Source: JAOPZW01 sp963806015 (GTDB lineage Bacteria; Actinomycetota; Thermoleophilia; Solirubrobacterales; Solirubrobacteraceae). Taken from it: a stretch of DNA of 64,000 nt. This document shows positions 42,381 to 50,945 of this stretch, piece after piece; the stretch's first letter is position 1, and every line of letters begins with the position of its first letter. The translations under genes and the position numbers were made by a program. The notes under the pieces are model-generated. The model saw only the letters and a program-made list of their open reading frames with translations. It was not told the DNA's origin and made no database searches. The stretch is taken from contig CAWDWM010000002.1 in assembly GCA_963806015.1 (NCBI GenBank), positions 434,001 to 498,000 of the forward strand. Reading direction: 5' to 3'.

Positions 42381-43169
42381 TCAGCCGGCCGCGGCCAATG
42401 CGCCGACCACAGCGATGACCGACAGCACGGCGCAGCCGACGTAGCCGAGCTCGGGGCGGCGCATGCGCGCGGCGCCCTCGAACGCCACGCCGACCAGGAT
42501 CCCGCCGACCAGCCCGCCGATGTGCCCGCCGATCGAGATGCCGCTCAGCGCGAAGGACAGCACCAGGTTCAGAAGGATCAGCACGCCGATGTCGGTCTTG
42601 AACGGGTTGATCCCGCGCGCGCGCTGCTCGACGGCCGCCGCGCCCATCAGCCCGAACACCGCGCCCGAGGCGCCGACGGTCAGCGAGCCCGGGCTGGCCA
42701 CGAGCGCGCCGAAGGAGCCCCACAGGAGCGCCGTGACGTACAGCGCCGCGAAGCGCGCCGACCCCAACGTGGGCTCGAGCAGGTTGCCGAGCAGCCACAG
42801 CAGATACATGTTGAAGAGGATGTGGATCGGGCCCGAATGCAGGAAGCCCGACGTGACCAGGCGCCAGTAGTCGTGGCCGAAGTGCACCGCGGGCCCGTAC
42901 AGCAGCCAGTCGTTCCACAGCTTCCCCGAGCCGCCGCTGAAGCCGTTGGTCGCGAGGAACACCACCGCGCAGGCGACGATGATCCCCACGGTCACCCGCG
43001 GCTCGCTCGTCGTAGAGCGCATCGTGTGGACCTTGGTGCGCTGCGCGGAGCACTCCGGGCAGCGCATGCCCACCGGGGTCGGCGTCATGCAGTCCGGGCA
43101 GATGGCCCTGCCGCACGAGGAACACGACACGCCGGTCTCGCGGGAAGGGTGGCGGTAGCAGGTCGCCAT
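42381..43169 (-). CDS. Rhomboid intramembrane serine protease with N-terminal zinc finger
   Basis: 262 residues. Residues 4-40 hold a B-box-like zinc finger (CYRHP, CSSCG, CPDC, CPEC). The rhomboid core has six membrane segments with HILFNMYLL (N120), GASGAVFG (catalytic S168) and ISIGGHIGGLVGG (catalytic H216). It cuts membrane-spanning helices. The zinc finger faces the cytoplasm and may bind a partner. The substrate is unknown; a neighbouring anti-sigma gene is a possible candidate. Confidence 0.92.
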   Translation of the reverse strand: MATCYRHPSRETGVSCSSCGRAICPDCMTPTPVGMRCPECSAQRTKVHTMRSTTSEPRVTVGIIVACAVVFLATNGFSGGSGKLWNDWLLYGPAVHFGHDYWRLVTSGFLHSGPIHILFNMYLLWLLGNLLEPTLGSARFAALYVTALLWGSFGALVASPGSLTVGASGAVFGLMGAAAVEQRARGINPFKTDIGVLILLNLVLSFALSGISIGGHIGGLVGGILVGVAFEGAARMRRPELGYVGCAVLSVIAVVGALAAAG

Positions 43170-43209
43170 GCGGGCGCCGGAAGCTATCAACCGGCGCGTA
43201 GCGCGCCCG

Positions 43210-43941
43210 TCAGGTCGGCGAGGCGACGATGACCGGGGCGCTCGTGGGAGCCACCGATCCGCCGTCGGGCTCAGCCGTCACGAGCACCTGCTCGACGCCC
43301 TTCAGCCGCCCGCGCTGGATCTCGACGTCGGCGCTGCCGTTCGCGTCGGTGCGGAAGAGCGCCGTCGTCGGCGCCGGGTTCTGGTTCGGGCGCTTGAGCC
43401 ACACCTGGTAGACCTTGCCGCTCGGCGGCGGGGGCATCCGGCGCACCTCGAGCTTGGTCGCGTCATCGGAGAGCTGCAGCGAGGCGCGGGCGCTCGGAGC
43501 CGACGCGATGCGCACGGTCCCGGTCACGGTGCTGGTGTCGCCGCCGCCCGAGAGGACGACGCCGCCGACCACGCCCGCGGCGACGAGGACGCCGGCGGCC
43601 AGCGCCGCGGGCAGCGGGCGCAGCGAGAGCGTCGGCCAGCGCCACCGGCGCCGCCGCGCACGCGCGGGCTCGGGCTGCGGCTCGTCGCCGCGCGCGCCGG
43701 CAGCGTTCAGCAGCTCGGCCTCCGAGCGCACGACGGCCATGATGCGCTCCCTGAGCTCGGGCGGGGGGCCGACCTGCACCGCGGCGAGCGGCAGCGTGTC
43801 GGCCGCCATCTGCAGATCGGCGACCTCGCGCCGGCATGCCTCGCAGGTCGCCAGGTGCGCCTCGAAGCGCTCGTGCTCGTCGTCGGGCAGCGCGCGCAGG
43901 ACGTAGGAGCCCACGTCGTCGTGGTGCGCGCACGGGCTCAC
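43210..43941 (-). CDS. Anti-sigma factor (zinc-type, RskA-like)
   Basis: 243 residues. The cytoplasmic zinc anti-sigma domain has H29-x3-C33-x2-C36 (AHLATCEACRRE). One membrane helix lies near residue 110-130 (AALAAGVLVAAGVVGGVVL), and the outside domain is the RskA type (GKVYQVWLKR). It should hold the adjacent ECF sigma factor inactive until it is cleaved; the gene overlaps sigma by four bases. A neighbouring rhomboid could be involved, which is speculation. Confidence 0.92.
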   Translation of the reverse strand: MSPCAHHDDVGSYVLRALPDDEHERFEAHLATCEACRREVADLQMAADTLPLAAVQVGPPPELRERIMAVVRSEAELLNAAGARGDEPQPEPARARRRRWRWPTLSLRPLPAALAAGVLVAAGVVGGVVLSGGGDTSTVTGTVRIASAPSARASLQLSDDATKLEVRRMPPPPSGKVYQVWLKRPNQNPAPTTALFRTDANGSADVEIQRGRLKGVEQVLVTAEPDGGSVAPTSAPVIVASPT

Positions 43942-44510
43942 GACATCGCCTCCGCCAGGCCGCCGAGCTGGCCGCGCAGCTTCTCAAGACCCAGGCGCAT
44001 GCGGCCCTTCACGGTTCCGATGGGCGTGTCGAGCATGGAGGCGATCTCGCTGTGGGTGAAGCCGCCGAAGTAGGCGAGCTCGATCACCTTGCACTGCTCG
44101 GCCGGCAGCGTGCCCAGCGCCTGGCGCACATCGCGCGCCTCGTCGCGGCGCGCCGCCTCGACCTCGGTGCGCTCGCGCGCCTCGAAGCGCTCCTCGATGC
44201 CCTCGTCGCTCGCACGCCGGCGATCGTGGACCATCGAGCGCCGCAGTGCGTCGATCGCGCGGTTGTGGACGATGCCGAGCACCCAGGTGCGCACGGAGCC
44301 GCGCGTGCGGTCATAGCGCGCACCCGAGCGCCAGAGGCTCAGCATGGCCTCCTGGACGACGTCCTCGGCGGTGTTGCGCGTGCCGGTCATGCGATAGGCG
44401 AGCGAGAAGGCGGCCGTCGCGTGACGGTCGTACACGACCGCGAACGCCTCGGCGTCGCCGCGACGTACCAGCTGCATGAGGTCCTCGTCGGCGAGGTGCG
44501 CGAACGCCAT
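43938..44510 (-). CDS. ECF RNA polymerase sigma factor, SigK-like
   Basis: 190 residues. Region 2 (DAEAFAVVYDRHATAAFSLA, DVVQEAMLSLWRSG) binds the -10 element; region 4 (LPAEQCKVIELAYFGGFTHS, IASMLDTPIGTVKGRMRLGL) binds the -35. Together with the RskA-like gene it forms a sigma/anti-sigma cassette. The promoter targets cannot be told from this window. Confidence 0.93.
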   Translation of the reverse strand: MAFAHLADEDLMQLVRRGDAEAFAVVYDRHATAAFSLAYRMTGTRNTAEDVVQEAMLSLWRSGARYDRTRGSVRTWVLGIVHNRAIDALRRSMVHDRRRASDEGIEERFEARERTEVEAARRDEARDVRQALGTLPAEQCKVIELAYFGGFTHSEIASMLDTPIGTVKGRMRLGLEKLRGQLGGLAEAMS

Positions 44511-44546
44511 CTGAGGATGACCTTACGCAGCGACGCCGCGTTCGGA

Positions 44547-44897
44547 TCACCGCCGGTCGATGACGCGCCGGACCTCGTGGCCCGCGGCGCGGACCGTGCG
44601 CTGGGCGAGCTCGAGACCCTGGAACTGCTTGCGCTGCTTGCGGTGCTGGCTGCGCACGCGCAGGACGACGAGGCCGGCGCCCGCGGCCGTCCCGACGGCC
44701 ACGGCGACGACGGGACGCACCCAGTTGCGCGGATCGCGCATCGAGCCGAGCTCCCACGATTCGAGCTCCTCGGCGGCGAGCTCGGTCAGCTCCTGCAGGG
44801 TCGACTCGAGCCGCATGGCCAGGCTGTCCGGCGGTTCGACGGGCCGGAAGGCCTGGCGCAGGAGGCCCTCGATGTCAGCGGCGATCGGTTCGCTCAT
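44547..44897 (-). CDS. Short single-pass membrane protein, candidate partner of an ECF sigma factor
   Basis: 116 residues. An acidic cytoplasmic helix segment (IAADIEGLLRQAFRPVEPPD, TLQELTELAAEELESW) precedes one membrane helix (VVAVAVGTAAGAGLVVL) and a basic C-terminal tail. It has no HxxxCxxC zinc site. Its ATG starts one base after the stop of the second ECF sigma gene, so it may be a minimal anti-sigma factor; that is inferred from position only. Confidence 0.72.
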   Translation of the reverse strand: MSEPIAADIEGLLRQAFRPVEPPDSLAMRLESTLQELTELAAEELESWELGSMRDPRNWVRPVVAVAVGTAAGAGLVVLRVRSQHRKQRKQFQGLELAQRTVRAAGHEVRRVIDRR

Positions 44898-44898
44898 G

Positions 44899-45426
44899 TC
44901 AGCGCGCCCCTCCCCGGGCGACGACGATCTCCTCCAGCTGCTTGATGGCACGGTGGATGAGTACCTTGGTCGCGCCGTCCGTACGCCCCATTGCCCGCGC
45001 GATCTCGCGATTGTCCATCCCCAGCGCGAAGCGCATGATGAGCGCGTCGCGGCGGTCGTCCGGCAGCTCCTTGACCCCCTCCAGGATGCGCGCCAGCTCG
45101 TCGCGGCCCTCGACGAGGTCCTCCGTCGTGTGCAGCGCGCTCAGCGTCCCCGTGTCCTCGATCGGCGTCTGCGGCTTGCGCGCACGGTCGCGATACAGGT
45201 TCGCCGCCAGGTTGTGCGCGATGCGGATCAGCCACGGCCGCAGCGGCCGGCCGTCGGATTCCCGCAACGCCCGCTCGTAGTGGCGGTAGGCCTGAAGGAA
45301 CGTCTGCTCGGTCAGGTCCTCCGCATCGTGGTGGTTGCCCACCCGGTAGTAGGCGTAGGAGTAGACGTCCCGCAGATGGGCCCGGTAGAGGTCGGAGAAC
45401 TCCGAATCGAGCTGGACCTTGTCCAC
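44899..45426 (-). CDS. ECF RNA polymerase sigma factor (second)
   Basis: 175 residues from GTG 45426. Region 2 is YAYYRVGNHHDAEDLTEQTF and region 4 is LPDDRRDALIMRFALGMDNR with IARAMGRTDGATKVLIHRAI. It is a different ECF group from the SigK-like neighbour. The small membrane protein follows one base later. A PlsC-GpsA fusion gene lies upstream on the same strand with a 14-base gap, so it may be co-transcribed. Confidence 0.92.
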   Translation of the reverse strand: MDKVQLDSEFSDLYRAHLRDVYSYAYYRVGNHHDAEDLTEQTFLQAYRHYERALRESDGRPLRPWLIRIAHNLAANLYRDRARKPQTPIEDTGTLSALHTTEDLVEGRDELARILEGVKELPDDRRDALIMRFALGMDNREIARAMGRTDGATKVLIHRAIKQLEEIVVARGGAR

Positions 45427-45440
45427 GCATCGGAGCCTAC

Positions 45441-46958
45441 TCAGGCAGCGCGCCTCGATCGCGTCCGGGTGGGCTCCATCACGGTCGCGGCCCAGCGCTC
45501 GGGCTCGACGCGCCCCGCGACCACGTCGGCGAGGCCGGCGACCGCCGGGGCGTCGACGCCGTCCTCGCGCAGGGCGACGGCGAGCAGCGGCAGGTCGTCG
45601 AGGGCCTGGGCGCCGTCGCCGGTCCCGGCCAGGTCGGCGAAGCTCTCGGGGTGCCCGCCGCGACTGCGCGCGTAGGCGTCGACCTCGGCGAGGACCCGGC
45701 CGGCGGCGGCGTCGGCCACGCTGGCGCCCGCGGGCGCCGCGGCCGAGGCGGCCAGCACGGCGGCGTTGCGCGCTGCGACGGCCAGCTCCACGCCGGTCAC
45801 GTCCGTCGTGCGCTGCACGTCGAAGCGGGCGACGCGCAGCACGTCGCCAATCTGGGCCAGGAAGGACTGTGTCGCACAGGCGACCACGAGCGTGGCGCCG
45901 GAGGTCAGCGCGTCGGCGGCGGCGCCCGGGCCGCCGAGGCACGCGACGGCGTGCGCGCGCGTGCGCTCGCCGACGTAGGCGCAGGGCAGCGTCCCGAGCG
46001 GGGCGACGAGGCCCTTGGAGCGCACCAGCACCCCGGCGCGCTCGGGGATCCGCGCGCCGAGCTCGTCGACGATCGCGGGCAGCTCGCGCGGGGTGACCGC
46101 CAGGCAGATGAGGTCGTGGTGCGCGAGCGCGATCTCGTCGGCGCGGTGCACCGCGATGGTGCCGGGCAGCGCGCCGAGCGCGGCGGGGTCCTCGCCCGCG
46201 CGGGTCCCGAGGTCGACCTCGAGGCCGGCGCGCGCGAGCGCGACCGCGAGGCTGGTCCCCCAGGCGCCCGCGCCGATGACCGCGGCGCGGCGCACGCGGG
46301 GCGTGCCGCCCAGCCACTCCCACTGCAGCTCGACGCAGGGCCAGATGCGATCGGTCACCGCGGCCGCGAGCTGGCGGCTGGGCTCCTGCACCTGCGGGAA
46401 GGTCAGGGGCGCGCCGGCGCGGATGCGCACCTTGTGCGGGCGGATGCGCCAGCCATTGCGCACGGCCTCCGAGCCGATGATCGCCACCGGGATCACGGGG
46501 GCGCCGGTGTCGAGCGCCAGGCGCCCGATCCCGCGCTTCGGCCGGCCCAGGGGCCCCGGCCGCGTGCGCGTGCCCTCGGGGAAGATGAGCACGCCGTCGC
46601 CGCGCGCGAGGATGGCGCGCGTGGTCGCCATCGCCTCCTGGTCGGAGGAGCCGCGATCGATCGGGTAGGCGCCCAGCGAGGAGAGCAGCCACGCGGCCGG
46701 CCGGTTGATGAAGGCCTCCTTCTTCGTCAGGAAGTAGAGCGGCCGACGGGCCATCATGCCGATGACGAAGGGATCGAGGAACGAGCGGTGGTTGGACGCG
46801 ATGATGAACGGGCCCTCGGCCGGGATGTGCTCGCGCCCGATGCGGCTGAGGCGGAAGTACAGGTGGCAGAACGGCTGCAGCACGCCGCGGGCCAGCCAGT
46901 AGACGAGCGGGTTGACGCCGCGCCCGCGCGCACGCTGGAGAAGGGCCTCGCGATCCAT
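45441..46958 (-). CDS. Fusion of 1-acylglycerol-3-phosphate acyltransferase (PlsC) and GpsA-like dehydrogenase
   Basis: 505 residues. PlsC half (1-215): catalytic NHRSFLDPF with H57 and D62, and FPEGTR at 126-131. GpsA half (222-505): nucleotide-binding VIGAGAWGTSLAVALA at 228-243, VRSKGL near 313, DVTGVELAVAARNAA at 386-400 and LAGTGD at 443-448. In true GpsA the ELGGALKN block has a catalytic lysine; here the position is R397. Also the GPSFA and RNR motifs are altered. So the acyltransferase half looks active, while the dehydrogenase half may be changed. Alternative start ATG 46976 adds six residues. Confidence 0.88.
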   Translation of the reverse strand: MDREALLQRARGRGVNPLVYWLARGVLQPFCHLYFRLSRIGREHIPAEGPFIIASNHRSFLDPFVIGMMARRPLYFLTKKEAFINRPAAWLLSSLGAYPIDRGSSDQEAMATTRAILARGDGVLIFPEGTRTRPGPLGRPKRGIGRLALDTGAPVIPVAIIGSEAVRNGWRIRPHKVRIRAGAPLTFPQVQEPSRQLAAAVTDRIWPCVELQWEWLGGTPRVRRAAVIGAGAWGTSLAVALARAGLEVDLGTRAGEDPAALGALPGTIAVHRADEIALAHHDLICLAVTPRELPAIVDELGARIPERAGVLVRSKGLVAPLGTLPCAYVGERTRAHAVACLGGPGAAADALTSGATLVVACATQSFLAQIGDVLRVARFDVQRTTDVTGVELAVAARNAAVLAASAAAPAGASVADAAAGRVLAEVDAYARSRGGHPESFADLAGTGDGAQALDDLPLLAVALREDGVDAPAVAGLADVVAGRVEPERWAATVMEPTRTRSRRAA

Positions 46959-47001
46959 GCCTTCGATACCCGCCATTGGTGGCCGCGGTTACAGTTCGAC
47001 G

Positions 47002-47538
47002 ATGCCGATCGATCGCGCACGGACAGCACGCGGAGCCCTCGCCGGAGCCATCGCCGCCGGGGCGTGGTCCGCGCAGGCGCAACTCGACATGCGCGCCTTC
47101 GGCGTCGACTACTCCGACGAGATGCTGCTGGGCAAGGCGGTGACCCGCGGCCCGGCGTGGCCCGCGGTGGGCTTTGCCCTGCACCTGCTCAACGGCGCCG
47201 CGTTCGGCGCCGCCTACGCCAACGTCGCGCCCCGGCTCCCGCTCCCGTCCTGGGCGCGTGGCCCCGTCCTGGCCATGGTCGAGCACCTCTCGACCTGGCC
47301 GATGACCGTCGCCGTCGATCGCGCCCACCCCGCGCGCAAGGACTTTCCGGTCCTCTGGGGCAACAACCGCGCCTTCGCCCAGGCCACCTGGCGCCACCTG
47401 TTCTTCGGCATCGTCCTGGGCGAGTTGGAGCGCCGCTTCAACGCGCCCGACGACACCGGCATCCCGCCCTACGAGCACGTCGCCTCCTCCAACGGCCACG
47501 GCGACATCGAGCACGCCGTGGGCGCGTCGGAGTCGTAG
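47002..47538 (+). CDS. Small membrane protein of unknown function
   Basis: 178 residues with three hydrophobic segments (ALAGAIAAGAWSAQAQL, VGFALHLLNGAAFGAAYANV and RHLFFGIVLGEL). The pattern is known from uncharacterised actinobacterial proteins. It is divergent from the PlsC-GpsA gene, with only 43 bases between the starts. The tail (PYEHVASSNGHGDIEHAVG) is hydrophilic. No function can be assigned. Confidence 0.75.
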   Translation: MPIDRARTARGALAGAIAAGAWSAQAQLDMRAFGVDYSDEMLLGKAVTRGPAWPAVGFALHLLNGAAFGAAYANVAPRLPLPSWARGPVLAMVEHLSTWPMTVAVDRAHPARKDFPVLWGNNRAFAQATWRHLFFGIVLGELERRFNAPDDTGIPPYEHVASSNGHGDIEHAVGASES

Positions 47539-47565
47539 GCAGCGGTACGCTCGGGCTCGGCCCAC

Positions 47566-47638
47566 GCCGGAGTAGCTCAGCTGGTAGAGCACCGCTCTTG
47601 TAAAGCGGTTGTCACGGGTTCGAGTCCCGTCTCCGGCT
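47566..47638 (+). tRNA. tRNA-Thr (anticodon TGT)
   Basis: A complete cloverleaf: acceptor GCCGGAG pairs with CTCCGGC, D-stem GCTC/GAGC, anticodon stem CCGCT/AGCGG with loop CTTGTAA (anticodon TGT, threonine), T-arm CGGGTTCGAGTCCCG. The CCA end is not encoded. It ends four bases before the stop codon of the minus-strand secreted-protein gene. Confidence 0.97.
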
Positions 47639-47641
47639 CTC

Positions 47642-49309
47642 TCAGCTCTTGCGCACCCTCACGACGTTCGACCCTCCCGCGAGGTAGGGGTAGGCCGCTT
47701 CGCTGAGGCTCAGCGCGCGGAACCGGAACACCGCCGCGCCGGGCTGCTGGAAGCGGTAGCGCGCCCGGAAGCGCCCGCGGCGGTCGGTGCGCACGACGTT
47801 GAAGCGCACCCACGCCCCGCGGCTGGCGCGCGCCATGAGCACGACCTGCTTGCCGCCCCGCGGCAACGGGCCTCCCAGCAGCCGGCCGCTGAAGCGGATC
47901 GACTGGCCCTGCGTCGCCCGGCGCGGGTGGATCGCCAGGCGCAACCCGGCCCGCACGCGCAACCGCACGCTCGCAGTCGCCGACGCGATCGTGTCGTTGA
48001 CGTGGCTGCGGTAGCGGAAGGTGACGTCGCGAGAAGAGACGCGCCGCGGGAGCACGAGGTACCACGAGCCGTCGTTGCGAGTCCGCGGCCCGCCGCCCTT
48101 CCCCAGTTCGCGCGCGTTGACCGCCGTGGTCTTCGAGACCACGTCGATGGTCGCGTTGGCGATCGGCGCGCCGTCCGCGGTCCGCAGGCGCCCGCGGACG
48201 ACGTGCGTGCGACCGAAGGGGCTCACGAGCAGGGTGCGGTTGCCGCGCCGGCCCCAATGCGCGCTCAGCCTCGCCAGGTCGCTGGCGCCGTTGCCGTTGG
48301 CGGCGCCGCGGAGGGCGGGATCGGAGCCCGGGCCTATCGCACGCTCGGCCTCGATCTGTCGCACGACCGGCCCGAAGATCGTCGTGCGGTTGCCGGCTGC
48401 GTCCTCGAGCAGGATGCGGACGGCGTGCTGGCCCGCGGGCAGCGTGGCGGTGTCGATGGCCAGCGAGCCGTCGTCGATCCGCAGGGGGCACGGCTCGGCG
48501 GCCGCGAACTCGTTCACGCTCGGATCCGGACCGATGTCGCGGCAGTTCTCCGCCGCACCGCCGATCGGCACCGACAGGGCATCCGCGCCATCGAGCTCGA
48601 CGACCGCGCGCAACACGCCTGCGCCCACGTCCGCGGCGTTGAGCCCGAAGCGCATCTGCCCCGACCACGTCTGGGCGTCCGTCGCGCTGCCCGTGACTCC
48701 GCCGACGGGCGGCGATGCATCGTCCACCTCGAACTGGGCCGACAGAACGTGCGCATACAGCGCAGGGTCCAGGTCCGTAGAACACTGGTCGAGGCAGGTC
48801 CACCGGATCTCGAACCATTGGGCGGGGACGATCGAAGGCCGGAAGGCTGGCGTGCCGGCGACTCCGAACGAGACCGAGAGCGGGGTGTTCTGCGCGAACA
48901 GCGTCTGCCGGTCGGTGGCAGCGGTCAGCTGAGCCGTGCCCTGCCCTCGGTTCGCATTGAGATCCGACAGCGCGCCCCAGGTCGCGCCCAGGCCGGTCAG
49001 CTGCGTCCCCGGAGCCGCCGTCCAACGAGCCCAGATGCTCTGGCCGGCACCCATGGGAGGACCGCCATGGACTCGGAAGGCGAAGCGATTTGCAAAGGGA
49101 CACTCGTCGTTGAGCGTCTGGAAGACGAGGCTGGACGATCCGAGGTTCCACCCGCTCGGGAGGTTCGGGTAGATGATGGTGGGCCCCAACCCGTGCTGAA
49201 GGTCCGGAGTGGTGCAGGTGTACACCCGGAACTCCTTGCCGGGCGCGCCCGCGCACAGCGACAACAACGTCACGGCCGAGACGACCCCGGCAGCCAGCAA
49301 CTTCCTCAC
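47642..49309 (-). CDS. Secreted protein with immunoglobulin-like domains
   Basis: 555 residues from GTG 49309, which has GGAGGGG six bases upstream; a TTG at 49327 is a weaker choice. After a signal peptide (KLLAAGVVSAVTLLSLCAG), the protein is beta-rich: about 180 residues with GPTIIYPNLPSGW, then Ig-like domains (DDASPPVGGVTGSATDAQTW, ILLEDAAGNRTTIFGPVV), a carboxypeptidase-regulatory-like block (VVRGRLRTADGAPIANATID) and a final bacterial Ig-like part. Likely a cell-surface protein. Function unknown. Confidence 0.8.
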   Translation of the reverse strand: MRKLLAAGVVSAVTLLSLCAGAPGKEFRVYTCTTPDLQHGLGPTIIYPNLPSGWNLGSSSLVFQTLNDECPFANRFAFRVHGGPPMGAGQSIWARWTAAPGTQLTGLGATWGALSDLNANRGQGTAQLTAATDRQTLFAQNTPLSVSFGVAGTPAFRPSIVPAQWFEIRWTCLDQCSTDLDPALYAHVLSAQFEVDDASPPVGGVTGSATDAQTWSGQMRFGLNAADVGAGVLRAVVELDGADALSVPIGGAAENCRDIGPDPSVNEFAAAEPCPLRIDDGSLAIDTATLPAGQHAVRILLEDAAGNRTTIFGPVVRQIEAERAIGPGSDPALRGAANGNGASDLARLSAHWGRRGNRTLLVSPFGRTHVVRGRLRTADGAPIANATIDVVSKTTAVNARELGKGGGPRTRNDGSWYLVLPRRVSSRDVTFRYRSHVNDTIASATASVRLRVRAGLRLAIHPRRATQGQSIRFSGRLLGGPLPRGGKQVVLMARASRGAWVRFNVVRTDRRGRFRARYRFQQPGAAVFRFRALSLSEAAYPYLAGGSNVVRVRKS

Positions 49310-49454
49310 GCCGATCCCCTCCGACAAGCCATCCTCATCGTTCGTCTAGTCCGGGCGTGTCGATCTTCGCCCCCGCAGTACGCCAGGGGCAACTTGGGTA
49401 ACCATGCGGTGTTCGAACCGAACGCACAGCACTCAAGGCAGAGGGAGACATCGC

Positions 49455-50513
49455 TTGACGTCCAATCGCAGGAGCCGAAGGGCTCTGCTCGTCGTTTCGG
49501 CGGCCATCGCCGCGGGGGTCGTGGCGCCGACCGCGGCCAATGCCGCCGTGAGCCTGTCGGTCACCGGGGACGACGGGAACCCGGTCGCGCTCGGAGGCAC
49601 GATCAACATCCGCAACATGAACCCGCAGCTGTCGGCTTCGGGCACGGACAGCTACGGCCTGACAGTGACGGGGCCAAATGGCGCCAAGGTCGCGAGCGAC
49701 GTCTCGTGCCGTACGACGCCCTTGACCGGCTGGTACGTCGATTACGTCGGCAACGGCGCATACACGGTCAACCTGACGACGTACAACGCGAGTTGCACCA
49801 CTCCCGTCGCGACGCAGGCCATCCCCTTCACGATCACCGCCTCGACCGCGATCACCGCGCCCCCCACCGCGCAGCTGACGCGGCAGCCGGGCTCGTCGTT
49901 GATCAACACGATCAAGCTGCCGATCGACCTCAACCCCGGCGCGCTGGCGACCGACGCCTTCGTCGGGTTCAACGTGCCGGCCAATCTCGACGGCTCCCTG
50001 CCGGGCACGCCGACGCAGGTGTTCCCCGACTCGACCACGAGGACGGTCGACGTCCGGCTCGACAAGGGGCCTGGGACGTATGTGGTCGCGGCTCATGCCA
50101 AGGGCTTCACCGGCGGCAACAATCCGCAGGCGTTTGGCCCCTGGGCCACGCCGGTCGCCATCCGTGCGTTTGATCCGTTCGACCTCAAGGCCTTCACGTG
50201 GACCGACTCGAGGAACACGCCACGGAGCCCGAGCTATCGATTCAAGGCGACCATCAACGCGACGAGCGCAACAGGAAGCGTGAGCATCGCCATCGGCCGG
50301 GGCACGAAGGGCAAGTACAAGTCCTACGGCAGCGCGAAGATCCGCAAGCACGCCTTTGCCAAGCGCTTCCGCCTCAGCCGCGGGAAGTGGCGGATCCGCT
50401 TCAAGTACAAGGGCAACGCGACGGTCGCCGGAGGCTTCGAGGTCCGCAAGTTCGAGATCACGCGGCGGACGTTCTTCCGCGGCGCCACCTTCCGCTCCTC
50501 CGCGGTCGGTTAG
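49455..50513 (+). CDS. Secreted protein of unknown function, TTG start
   Basis: 352 residues. I chose TTG 49455 because GAGGGAG lies seven bases upstream and a signal peptide follows at once (SRRALLVVSAAIAAGVVAPT); the ATG at 49404 would put 17 polar residues in front. The mature protein is beta-rich (VSLSVTGDDGNPVALGGTIN, YTVNLTTYNASCTTPVATQA) and ends in a very basic stretch (KYKSYGSAKIRKHAFAKRF). It is divergent from the large secreted protein. Confidence 0.78.
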   Translation: MTSNRRSRRALLVVSAAIAAGVVAPTAANAAVSLSVTGDDGNPVALGGTINIRNMNPQLSASGTDSYGLTVTGPNGAKVASDVSCRTTPLTGWYVDYVGNGAYTVNLTTYNASCTTPVATQAIPFTITASTAITAPPTAQLTRQPGSSLINTIKLPIDLNPGALATDAFVGFNVPANLDGSLPGTPTQVFPDSTTRTVDVRLDKGPGTYVVAAHAKGFTGGNNPQAFGPWATPVAIRAFDPFDLKAFTWTDSRNTPRSPSYRFKATINATSATGSVSIAIGRGTKGKYKSYGSAKIRKHAFAKRFRLSRGKWRIRFKYKGNATVAGGFEVRKFEITRRTFFRGATFRSSAVG

Positions 50514-50573
50514 CGCGAGTCAGGCAGGGCGCGGCAGGCGGGCGGCGCACGGCGCCGCCCGCAGCCGCGCTCG

Positions 50574-50945
50574 CTAGTGGCGCACCGTGATGGTCATCCG
50601 CATGTTGTCCTCCTCGTGCAACGTGCAGATGAACTTGTAGACGCCGGGCTTGGTCAGGGTCTTCGAGTACGTGAACCCGGCCGACCCGGGCTCGGTCTGG
50701 AACTTCTTGAAGCCCTTCGGGGCCGAGATGAGCTTTACGTCGTGGACGTCGGCCGCCTCGTCGGTCCAGACCCAGTTGATCCGCGACTTCAGGTTCACCG
50801 TCAGCTTCTTGGGGCTGTAGAAGTTGTCGGCGACCTCGATCTTCTTCTTCTGAGGCGCGCGGGCTGCGTGTGGCGAGCCGGCCACGGCCGGCGCCGCGGC
50901 CAGAGCCACGGCGCCGGTCAGCGCGATCGCGATCGGGATCCTCAC
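50574..50945 (-). CDS. Cupredoxin (plastocyanin-like) secreted copper protein
   Basis: 123 residues with a signal peptide (IAIALTGAVALAAAPAVAG). Mature part is a type 1 copper fold: ligands are H68 (DVHDVKL), C107 and H110 (FICTLHEE) and M115. It carries single electrons outside the membrane. It is the last gene of a three-gene unit; its GTG start overlaps the stop of the beta-helix gene (GTGA). It could take electrons from or to the oxidase upstream. Confidence 0.9.
   Translation of the reverse strand: MRIPIAIALTGAVALAAAPAVAGSPHAARAPQKKKIEVADNFYSPKKLTVNLKSRINWVWTDEAADVHDVKLISAPKGFKKFQTEPGSAGFTYSKTLTKPGVYKFICTLHEEDNMRMTITVRH

Noticed and set aside
47609..50173. 854-codon plus-strand frame running through tRNA-Thr and secreted-protein genes
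   Set aside because: It overlaps a tRNA and two genes with signal peptides, and has no recognisable domain.
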